The notes below the pieces were generated by a model that did no database searches, was not told the origin of the DNA, and saw only the letters and a list, made by a program, of their open reading frames with translations. From Pseudotamlana agarivorans (GTDB taxonomy: Bacteria > Bacteroidota > Bacteroidia > Flavobacteriales > Flavobacteriaceae), in the NCBI RefSeq assembly GCF_001642835.1, contig NZ_LXEI01000009.1:162771-226770 (forward strand): a stretch of DNA of 64,000 bases, given 5' to 3'. The position numbers were made by a program, and so were the translations under genes. Positions within the stretch are counted from its first letter, which is position 1, and each line of letters starts with the position of its first letter. Positions 8,116 through 14,455 of the stretch are shown here, piece by piece.

Positions 8116-8767
8116 CAGTCTCTAACTTTAGAAAATTCTCTAAAATTTTAGCGCCTGCAGTACTACTCTTCTCTGGATGAAATTGAACTCCATAAAAATT
8201 ATTATGTTGTAAAGCTGAAGCATAGTTGATACCGTAATCGGTTTTTGCAATCGTTTCATTACAATGCTCGGCGTAATAACTATGCACAAGATACATGTAT
8301 TCGTTTTCTTTAATGCCCTTAAATAAATCGGATTTCAAATCTTTTATCACATTCCAACCCATTTGAGGCACTTTAACGTCGCTAGAAAAACGTTTTACAC
8401 GCGTTTGAAAAATGCCTAAACCTTGCGCGTTCCCTTCTTCGGTAGATAAACACATGAGTTGCATGCCTAAGCAAATCCCTAAAACAGGTTGTTTTAAGGT
8501 TGGAATTAAAGTATCTAAACCACTCTCTTTAAGCATTTTCATGGCGGAACTTGCCTCGCCAACGCCTGGGAAAATAATTTTATCGGCTGCTAAAATCTCA
8601 TCTGGATTGTTAGACAAAATAGCATCAACACCCAAACGTTTAAAAGCAAATTGTATGCTTTTAATATTTCCTGCTCCGTAATTTATGATGACAACCGAAG
8701 CCCTAGAAGCCCCTTCTAGCTTCCCCGAGGGGGAAGAACTCTCACTCATGTCTTTAAACTCGCTCAT
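8093..8767 (-). CDS. hisH: imidazole glycerol phosphate synthase glutaminase subunit
   Basis: Class I glutamine amidotransferase that feeds ammonia to HisF. The family start is VVIINYGAGNIKS at about residue 25. The nucleophile is in GICLGMQLM, and the His-Glu pair is in VQFHPEKSS. The 224-residue ORF is longer than usual at both ends. About 23 extra N-terminal residues (MSEFKDMSESSSPSGKLEGA) are encoded by two repeat hairpins at 8703-8736, and the last residues, EPIAKNQ, by the 14-base repeat array at 8080-8115. The ATG at 8767 is the best visible start, but initiation nearer the conserved segment, for example at a GTG, cannot be excluded. Confidence 0.93.
   Translation of the reverse strand: MSEFKDMSESSSPSGKLEGASRASVVIINYGAGNIKSIQFAFKRLGVDAILSNNPDEILAADKIIFPGVGEASSAMKMLKESGLDTLIPTLKQPVLGICLGMQLMCLSTEEGNAQGLGIFQTRVKRFSSDVKVPQMGWNVIKDLKSDLFKGIKENEYMYLVHSYYAEHCNETIAKTDYGINYASALQHNNFYGVQFHPEKSSTAGAKILENFLKLETEPIAKNQ
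8703..8736. repeat. two tandem palindromes inside the 5' end of hisH
   Basis: CTAGAAG (8703-8709) pairs with CTTCTAG (8713-8719). Directly after, CTTCCCC (8720-8726) pairs with GGGGAAG (8730-8736). Both have 3-base loops. The segment is read in frame as the N-terminal extension of HisH. The C-rich/G-rich unit resembles the one in the neighbouring hisB-hisH spacer (8816-8841). Confidence 0.7.
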
Positions 8768-8815
8768 TGTTAATTAGCTATCTTATGAATTTTCTTTTTT
8801 TTAGAAACTTTTTAA

Positions 8816-8841
8816 TTCCCCCTTTTTGGGGTTAGGGGGCC
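8816..8841. repeat. C-tract/G-tract palindrome in the hisB-hisH spacer
   Basis: CCCCC (8818-8822), five T, then GGGG (8828-8831) and a second G-tract TTAGGGGG (8832-8839) abut the hisB stop codon. On the coding strand it reads as GGCCCCCTAACCCC followed by AAAAAGGGGG, a motif I recall as a dispersed flavobacterial repeat. It is the only G/C-rich island in the spacer. Confidence 0.6.
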
Positions 8842-9977
8842 TATAATACGCCTTTTGTACTCGGTAAAAACATTTTGTTTGCATCACGTTTTACCGCCAT
8901 TTTCATGGCTTTAGCAAAAGCTTTAAAAATACCTTCAATTTTATGATGTTCGTTTACACCTTCTGCTTTAATGTTTAAATTACATTTCGCACCGTCTGTA
9001 AACGATTTAAATAGGTGATAAAACATTTCAGTAGGCATATCCCCTATTTTTTCACGTTTAAATTCAGCATCCCATTCTAGCCAATTTCTACCTCCAAAAT
9101 CAACTGCTACCTGGGCTAAACAATCGTCCATTGGTAAACAAAATCCGTATCGTTCAATGCCTAATTTATTACCTAAAGCTTTGTTGAATAATTCTCCAAA
9201 GGCAATCATAGTATCTTCAATGGTATGGTGCTCATCTACTTCTAAATCGCCATTCACTTTAATGGTTAAATCCATAGCACCATGACGTCCAATTTGATCT
9301 AACATATGATCGAAAAAAGATAACCCTGTACTGATATCATTTTTTCCAGAGCCGTCAAGGTTTAATTTGATGTAAATCTGTGTTTCATTGGTGTTTCTTG
9401 TAATCTCAGCAACACGATCTTGCAACTTTAAAAATTCGTAAATCGCTTTCCAATCGGTACTAGTAAGCGCAATACAATCGTTAATTTCCTTTTGAGAAGC
9501 TTCAATTTCATCGGCACCTAACTCCGGATTTTCAGAAAGGTAAATCCCTTTAGCACCAAGGTTTTTAGCCAATTCCATATCAGTAATACGATCTCCTAAT
9601 ACAAAAGAATTTTCTAAATCATATTCTTCAGAAAAATATTTAGTCAGCAGTCCTGTTTTCGGTTTGCGTGTTTCTGCATTTTCATGCGGAAAGGTTTTAT
9701 CTATATGAATATCAGTGAATACAACACCTTCTTTTTCAAAAGCTGAAATCACTTTATTTTGAGCCGGCCAAAAGGTGTCTTCTGGAAAAGAATCGGTTCC
9801 TAAACCATCCTGATTCGTTACCATCACCAATTCGTAATCCAATTCATTAGCAATTTTAGCCATGTATTGAAATACTTTCGGATAAAATTCTAATTTTTCT
9901 AAACTATCAAGTTGGTAATCTACTGGTGGCTCCAAAACAAGCGTACCATCGCGGTCTATAAATAATACTTTCTTCAT
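8841..9977 (-). CDS. hisB: bifunctional histidinol-phosphatase / imidazoleglycerol-phosphate dehydratase
   Basis: Fusion of 378 residues. The N-terminal HAD phosphatase (residues 1 to about 165) begins [14 protein letters not shown] with the DxDGT nucleophile, and has [10 protein letters not shown] and [15 protein letters not shown]. The dehydratase domain (from about residue 187) has [21 protein letters not shown] and [15 protein letters not shown], which supply the metal ligands. The cysteines that bind zinc in the enteric HAD domain are absent: the corresponding loop reads [15 protein letters not shown]. The start overlaps the hisC stop by one base (TAATG), suggesting translational coupling. 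Confidence 0.96.
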   Translation of the reverse strand: MKKVLFIDRDGTLVLEPPVDYQLDSLEKLEFYPKVFQYMAKIANELDYELVMVTNQDGLGTDSFPEDTFWPAQNKVISAFEKEGVVFTDIHIDKTFPHENAETRKPKTGLLTKYFSEEYDLENSFVLGDRITDMELAKNLGAKGIYLSENPELGADEIEASQKEINDCIALTSTDWKAIYEFLKLQDRVAEITRNTNETQIYIKLNLDGSGKNDISTGLSFFDHMLDQIGRHGAMDLTIKVNGDLEVDEHHTIEDTMIAFGELFNKALGNKLGIERYGFCLPMDDCLAQVAVDFGGRNWLEWDAEFKREKIGDMPTEMFYHLFKSFTDGAKCNLNIKAEGVNEHHKIEGIFKAFAKAMKMAVKRDANKMFLPSTKGVL

Positions 9978-11011
9978 TATATAGATTTTAAAGTCTCTAT
10001 TAATATTTTATTTTCTTCAGGTGTCCCAACGGTAAACCTCAATGTGTTTTCACAACCAGGCTGTGTCGTTCTGTTTCTAATAACAATCCCTTTTTCTATA
10101 AGTTGGTTATAACGTTTTGTAGCATCATCAACTTTCGCTAAAACAAAATTCGCATCAGAAGGATAGATTTCAGAAACATAATCTACAGTTTTCAACGAAG
10201 CTACCAATAAATCGCGTTCTTCTAAAATCACAGAAACTTGCTTATCGATTAATGCCCTATTTTGAAGTTGCTCAATGGCCTTTAGTTGCGTTAATTCGTT
10301 AACATTGTAAGGTGGTTTAATACGATTTAAAACGGAAATAATTTCTTCGGAAGCAAAACAAAGTCCTAAACGAATCCCTGCCATACCATAAGCTTTTGAA
10401 AGCGTTTGAGTGACAATTAAATTTGGGAATTCTGATAACCTGATAGCCCAACTTTCTTCATTTGAAAAATCGATGTAAGCTTCATCAATAACCACAATGC
10501 CCTTAAAGTTTTTAAGCAATTTTGAAATCGCTTCGGAAGCAAAACTATTTCCCGTAGGATTGTTAGGCGAACAGATAAATAGTAATTTACTATGTGCATC
10601 TGCTGCATTTAAAATAGCATCTACTTTAGGCTGAAATTCGGCATCTAATTGCACCTCTTTTATAGCAACCGCATTGATATTTGCTAACACACTGTACATA
10701 CCATAAGTTGGTGGTAAAGTGATGATATTATCCTGATTAGGCTCACAAAACGCTCTAAAAATTAAATCTAAAACTTCGTCACTACCATTACCTAAAAGCA
10801 TGTTTTTAGTAGGCACATTTTTGATCTCCGACAATAACGATTTTACCGAGCGTTGTTGCGGATCAGGATAACGATTTACGCCGTTTTCATACGGATTTTC
10901 GTTAGCATCTAAAAACACCATGGCATCACTATTGCCTTGAAATTCATCCCTTGCAGACGAATACGGTTTAAGCGCCTTAATGGTTGGTCTTATTAAATCT
11001 TGAATATTCAT
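9977..11011 (-). CDS. hisC: histidinol-phosphate aminotransferase
   Basis: PLP-dependent class I/II aminotransferase of 344 residues converting imidazole acetol phosphate to histidinol phosphate. Visible blocks are [12 protein letters not shown] near residue 32, [37 protein letters not shown] and the PLP-lysine segment [16 protein letters not shown] (about residues 200-216). The C-terminal [11 protein letters not shown] contains the phosphate-contact arginine. Start and length fit the family. Confidence 0.97.
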   Translation of the reverse strand: MNIQDLIRPTIKALKPYSSARDEFQGNSDAMVFLDANENPYENGVNRYPDPQQRSVKSLLSEIKNVPTKNMLLGNGSDEVLDLIFRAFCEPNQDNIITLPPTYGMYSVLANINAVAIKEVQLDAEFQPKVDAILNAADAHSKLLFICSPNNPTGNSFASEAISKLLKNFKGIVVIDEAYIDFSNEESWAIRLSEFPNLIVTQTLSKAYGMAGIRLGLCFASEEIISVLNRIKPPYNVNELTQLKAIEQLQNRALIDKQVSVILEERDLLVASLKTVDYVSEIYPSDANFVLAKVDDATKRYNQLIEKGIVIRNRTTQPGCENTLRFTVGTPEENKILIETLKSI

Positions 11012-11021
11012 TTTCTGTCTC

Positions 11022-11054
11022 AGACCTTTCAGGTTTTTAAAACCTGAAAGGTCT
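11022..11054. repeat. 33-base perfect palindrome in the hisD-hisC spacer
   Basis: AGACCTTTCAGGTTTT (11022-11037) is the exact reverse complement of AAAACCTGAAAGGTCT (11039-11054), with one base between. It fills most of the 51-base spacer. I recall this type of ACCTTTCAGGTTTT palindrome as a dispersed element in Bacteroidota genomes. It could act as an RNA hairpin that modulates processing or termination, but that is inference. Confidence 0.85.
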
Positions 11055-11062
11055 ATATTGTT

Positions 11063-12349
11063 TTATTTTTTTAAATCTTTTAACCTAATTGAAACCGCGT
11101 TTTTATGCGCTTGTAAACCTTCAGCTTCTGCCATAAGTTCTATGGTTTCTCCAATATTTAAAAGGCCTTGTTTCGATATTTTCTGAAAGGTCATACTCTT
11201 CATAAAACTATCTAAATTCACGCCCGAATACGCTTTTGAAAATCCGTTTGTTGGTAAGGTATGATTGGTTCCAGAAGCGTAATCACCAGCACTTTCTGGT
11301 GTATAGTTCCCTATAAAAACAGAACCTGCATTACTAATTCCATTTACATACAAATCTTCATTTTTTGAACAGATAATGAAGTGTTCCGGACCATATTCAT
11401 CGATTAATTCTAAAGCTAAGTTGTCGTTTTCAACAAAAATTAATTTAGAATTGGCTATAGATTTTTCTGCAATCGCTTTACGCGGAAGTATGGCTAGCTG
11501 TGTTTCAACTTCTTTCGAAACTTCTTGAATTAATTTTTGAGAAGTTGACACCAGAATCACCTGACTATCGGTACCGTGTTCTGCCTGACTTAACAAATCT
11601 GAAGCCACGTATGAAGCATCTGCAGAATCATCAGCAACTACTAGTAATTCACTTGGTCCTGCAGGCATATCGATGGCTACACCGTATTTAGTTGCAATTT
11701 GTTTTGCAACAGTAACAAACTGATTTCCTGGTCCGAATATTTTATAAACCTGAGGAATAGATTCCGTACCAAAAGTCATCCCCGCAATAGCTTGAATACC
11801 CCCAACTTTTATAATTTTAGTCACACCACATAATTGAGCAGCGAATAAAATTTCTGGCGCTAATTTCCCTTCTTTATTTGGTGGTGAGCAAAGTACGATT
11901 TCTTTACACCCTGCAATTTGAGCTGGAACAGCAAGCATTAAAACCGTTGAAAACAAAGGAGCTGTACCTCCAGGAATATACAAACCTACCTTTTGAATAG
12001 GACGTTTTTCCTGCCAACATTGTACGCCATTTGTAGTTTCTATTTCAACTTTCGCTGTTTTTTGAATGCCATGAAAGCGTTCAATATTAGACTTTGCCAG
12101 TTTAATAGCCTCTTGAAGCTTTTTTGGAACACGGGCAATGGCTTCTTCAATTTCATTTGAAGTCACCTCATTACTTTCCAAATCTACCCCATCAAACTTT
12201 AAAGTATATTTTTTAATGGCAGCTTCTTTGTCTTCAGCAACTTCTTTAAAAATCGCATTAACAGTGTCTTCTATATCGTTCAACGTTTGAGTTGGTCGTT
12301 TTAGAATTTCGGACCAGTCTTCACGATTTGGGTTATTTATGATTTGCAT
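11063..12349 (-). CDS. hisD: histidinol dehydrogenase
   Basis: Zinc- and NAD-dependent enzyme of 428 residues that oxidises histidinol to histidine in two steps. Family blocks include GLYIPGGTAPLFSTVLMLAV (about residues 126-146), KVGGIQAIAGMTFGT, FGPGNQFVTVAK, DMPAGPSELLVVAD, DLLSQAEHGTDSQV with the zinc-ligand region, and the catalytic EYGPEHFII near residue 315. SAGDYASGTNHTLPT completes the signature. The start ATG and length are normal. Confidence 0.97.
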   Translation of the reverse strand: MQIINNPNREDWSEILKRPTQTLNDIEDTVNAIFKEVAEDKEAAIKKYTLKFDGVDLESNEVTSNEIEEAIARVPKKLQEAIKLAKSNIERFHGIQKTAKVEIETTNGVQCWQEKRPIQKVGLYIPGGTAPLFSTVLMLAVPAQIAGCKEIVLCSPPNKEGKLAPEILFAAQLCGVTKIIKVGGIQAIAGMTFGTESIPQVYKIFGPGNQFVTVAKQIATKYGVAIDMPAGPSELLVVADDSADASYVASDLLSQAEHGTDSQVILVSTSQKLIQEVSKEVETQLAILPRKAIAEKSIANSKLIFVENDNLALELIDEYGPEHFIICSKNEDLYVNGISNAGSVFIGNYTPESAGDYASGTNHTLPTNGFSKAYSGVNLDSFMKSMTFQKISKQGLLNIGETIELMAEAEGLQAHKNAVSIRLKDLKK

Positions 12350-12368
12350 TCTGAACTTCTTTTCTTTT

Positions 12369-12436
12369 ATTTCCGCGAAGGCGGAAATCTCATGAATTAA
12401 ACCTTTCTTTTAAAAGCTTTCCGCCTCCGCGGAAAG
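12369..12436. repeat. paired TTTCCGC-type palindromes in the hisG-hisD spacer
   Basis: ATTTCCGC (12369-12376) pairs with GCGGAAAT (12381-12388) around GAAG. CTTTCCGC (12417-12424) pairs with GCGGAAAG (12429-12436) around CTCC. The 8-bp stem ATTTCCGC is identical to the one at 7302-7321. Here too the two units form a convergent pair, about 30 bases apart, which supports a mobile REP/BIME-like family. Confidence 0.8.
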
Positions 12437-12448
12437 GAAAAAAGTGTC

Positions 12449-13306
12449 TTATAAAACCATTTTTTCAATAGGACAAACTAAAATACCTTGCGCACCTTTA
12501 GCTTTTAGGTCGTCGATAACATTCCAAAATTCATTTTTGCTAATCACAGAGTGAATCGAACTCCATCCTTCTTCCGCTAAAGGTAAAACGGTTGGACTTT
12601 TCATACCTGGAAGTACATTAATAATGTCTTGAACTTTATCGTTTGGTGCGTTTAGTAACACATATTTAGAATCCCTTCCTTTTAAAACCGATTTGATTCT
12701 AAATTGGATGGTATCTAAAATTTCTTGTTTTTCCGCTGTTAATTTTGGAGAAACCGCTAAAACAGCTTCCGAAGTTAAAATCGTTTCTACTTCTTTTAAA
12801 TTGTTTTTAAACAAGGTACTTCCACTAGAAACAATATCACAAATAGCATCAGCAAGCCCAATATTTGGAGCGATTTCTACCGAACCATTAATGATGTGTA
12901 GGTTTGCACTAACACCGTTTTCCTTTAAATACATTTCTACGGTATTCGGATACGATGTTGCAATACGCTGACCTTCTAAATCTTTAATTGAATTGTAATC
13001 TGTAGTTTTTGGTACAGCAATACAAACACGACAGGTTGAAAAACCAAGCTTTTCTACAACATTAATTCCGGCGCCTTTTTCAATTAAAACGTTTTCACCG
13101 ATAATAGCCGCATCAACAACGCCATCTTTTAAATACTGAGGAATATCGCCATTTCTCAGATAGAAAACTTCAACTGGAAAATTCCTAGCCGATGCTTTTA
13201 ATTGGTCAATACCATTGTCGATAGAGATCCCGATATCTTTTAAAATTCTCATCGAGTCTTCATTTAATCGACCCGATTTTTGTACTGCAATTCTTAATTT
13301 ACTCAT
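12449..13306 (-). CDS. hisG: ATP phosphoribosyltransferase (long form)
   Basis: First, feedback-regulated enzyme of histidine synthesis. I start it at the ATG at 13306 because MSKLRIAVQKSGRLNEDS is the typical family beginning; an upstream in-frame ATG at 13333 would add nine unrelated residues. At 285 residues this is the long form with a C-terminal ACT-like regulatory domain (about residues 205-285, with PGMKSPTVLPL and the end segment AKGAQGILVCPIEKMVL). Catalytic-domain blocks are NGDIPQYLKDGVVDAAIIG and DAICDIVSSGSTL. It is the first structural gene after the attenuator. Confidence 0.96.
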   Translation of the reverse strand: MSKLRIAVQKSGRLNEDSMRILKDIGISIDNGIDQLKASARNFPVEVFYLRNGDIPQYLKDGVVDAAIIGENVLIEKGAGINVVEKLGFSTCRVCIAVPKTTDYNSIKDLEGQRIATSYPNTVEMYLKENGVSANLHIINGSVEIAPNIGLADAICDIVSSGSTLFKNNLKEVETILTSEAVLAVSPKLTAEKQEILDTIQFRIKSVLKGRDSKYVLLNAPNDKVQDIINVLPGMKSPTVLPLAEEGWSSIHSVISKNEFWNVIDDLKAKGAQGILVCPIEKMVL

Positions 13307-13356
13307 TTTAATGGTTTTATGAGTTTGAAACAATTTAGTTGATTTTTGAAAAATAA

Positions 13357-13385
13357 AAACCCGCTTGATTGTCTCAAACGGGTTT
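13357..13385 (-). terminator. his attenuator terminator hairpin
   Basis: AAACCCG (13357-13363) pairs with CGGGTTT (13379-13385). The stem extends inward through TTGA/TCAA with a single mismatch. On the coding (minus) strand it is followed by a U-rich run (complement of 13341-13359), so it has the form of an intrinsic terminator placed between a leader ORF and hisG. The 3' arm word TCAAGCG (plus strand CGCTTGA, 13362-13368) is duplicated inside the leader ORF at 13423-13429. That gives an alternative antiterminator pairing with the 5' arm. Confidence 0.82.
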
Positions 13386-13416
13386 AATTTATATGTTGAT
13401 TTTATTCAATACAAAT

Positions 13417-13470
13417 TCATTTCGCTTGAGTGCAAATCTGAAAATGATGATGAATATGAATAAAAGTCAT
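13417..13470 (-). CDS. hisL: histidine operon leader peptide
   Basis: A 17-codon ORF, MTFIHIHHHFQICTQAK, with ATG at 13470 and TGA at 13417-13419. Four of codons 5 to 9 are histidine CAT. An AGGAGA-like sequence lies about 12 bases upstream (complement of 13483-13488). The last codons ACT CAA GCG carry the antiterminator word TCAAGCG. By analogy with enteric his attenuation, a ribosome stalled at the histidine codons would leave this word free to capture the terminator 5' arm, while one that reaches the stop codon would cover it. Coordinates and coding potential are read directly; the mechanism is inferred. Confidence 0.85.
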   Translation of the reverse strand: MTFIHIHHHFQICTQAK

Positions 13471-13489
13471 GTCTTATATTTTTCTCCTA

Positions 13490-13528
13490 CAAATATCTAT
13501 AATAAAAATGATATATTCCAAATATCTA
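13490..13528 (-). promoter_or_regulatory. candidate his promoter region with direct repeats
   Basis: CAAATATCTA occurs at 13490-13499 and again at 13519-13528. On the minus strand each reads TAGATATTTG, close to the flavobacterial -7 element TAnnTTTG. The upstream copy could supply the -33 TTG with a 19-base spacing. It sits immediately upstream of the leader peptide. The match is imperfect, so confidence is low. Confidence 0.35.
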
Positions 13529-13627
13529 GGGGCTTTCTTAATAATTTCAATAATCCGTATTTTTTAAACTTTAAAAATCATTATTTTCTAAAGGAACAAT
13601 TAAAATACTGAATTATTTAATTTCAAT

Positions 13628-14443
13628 TTACTGATTTCCTAATATAATAGGCATGCCACTGTCGCCAGAACCAATTACCACAACCTTACTATTTGGAGAT
13701 TCTGCTAATTTTATAGTAGCTTCAATGCCTTTATCTTGTAAAATTTTATCGGTTAATGAAGCACTTAAAATTCTATTCGCATCAGCTTTACCTTGAGCCT
13801 CAATAATTACTTTTTCTGCTTCTTTAGCAGCTGTAACCAATCTGAACTCATATTCTAAAGACTCCTGCTCCTGCCCTAATTTACGCTCAATAGCATCTTT
13901 AATAGCTGTTGGAAGTGTTACATCACGAACAAGCACTTCAACTAAATTAATATATTGATCACTTACAATTTTTTTACTTTCATCGAATATTTCTTGTTGA
14001 ATGGCGTCTCTTTTAGAAGAATAAATTTGCTCTGGAGTATAGCGTCCAACAACCGATCTCGTAGCTGAGCGCATCGCTGGCTTTAATACACGATCTAAAT
14101 AATTAGCACCCTTTTCTTGATGTAATTTCCCCAAATCTTTAATATCTGGCATGTACCAAGCCGTTGCTTCAAGCTGAATATCTAATCCATTTGAAGATAA
14201 CACTTTCATACGCTCTGTTAATTCTTGTTGACGTACCTCGTAAACAAACACCTTATTCCATGGCGCCACGATATGAAAACCTTCACCAAGTGCTGCTTCA
14301 TCTGTAACAACACCTCCTCCAAACGTTTTATATAATACACCTGCTTCACCAGAACCTATGGTCACAGCCGATTTTGTTATTATAACAACCAGTACAACGA
14401 CTGCAATGATAAAGGGTAAAGCTATTTTAGGTAATTTTTCCAT
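13628..14443 (-). CDS. SPFH/Band 7 (prohibitin-like) membrane protein
   Basis: A 271-residue protein with an N-terminal membrane anchor (about residues 8-25, IALPFIIAVVVLVVIITKSA) and an SPFH domain starting with VTIGSGEAGVLYKTFGG. A coiled-coil, Ala/Glu-rich segment follows (LVTAAKEAEKVIIEAQGKAD, about residues 203-222). Prohibitin-like proteins form ring-shaped membrane scaffolds, and the chain is otherwise canonical. It is separated by only 12 bases from the upstream VWA gene, so the two probably form one operon. Confidence 0.88.
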   Translation of the reverse strand: MEKLPKIALPFIIAVVVLVVIITKSAVTIGSGEAGVLYKTFGGGVVTDEAALGEGFHIVAPWNKVFVYEVRQQELTERMKVLSSNGLDIQLEATAWYMPDIKDLGKLHQEKGANYLDRVLKPAMRSATRSVVGRYTPEQIYSSKRDAIQQEIFDESKKIVSDQYINLVEVLVRDVTLPTAIKDAIERKLGQEQESLEYEFRLVTAAKEAEKVIIEAQGKADANRILSASLTDKILQDKGIEATIKLAESPNSKVVVIGSGDSGMPIILGNQ

Positions 14444-14455
14444 TTTATATATTTA

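Noticed and set aside
13369..13611. Rightward 80-codon ORF upstream of the his operon
   Set aside because: Its MMMNMNKSH stretch is simply the antisense of the histidine codons of the leader peptide, and its start lies inside the terminator hairpin. The minus-strand leader explains the region better.
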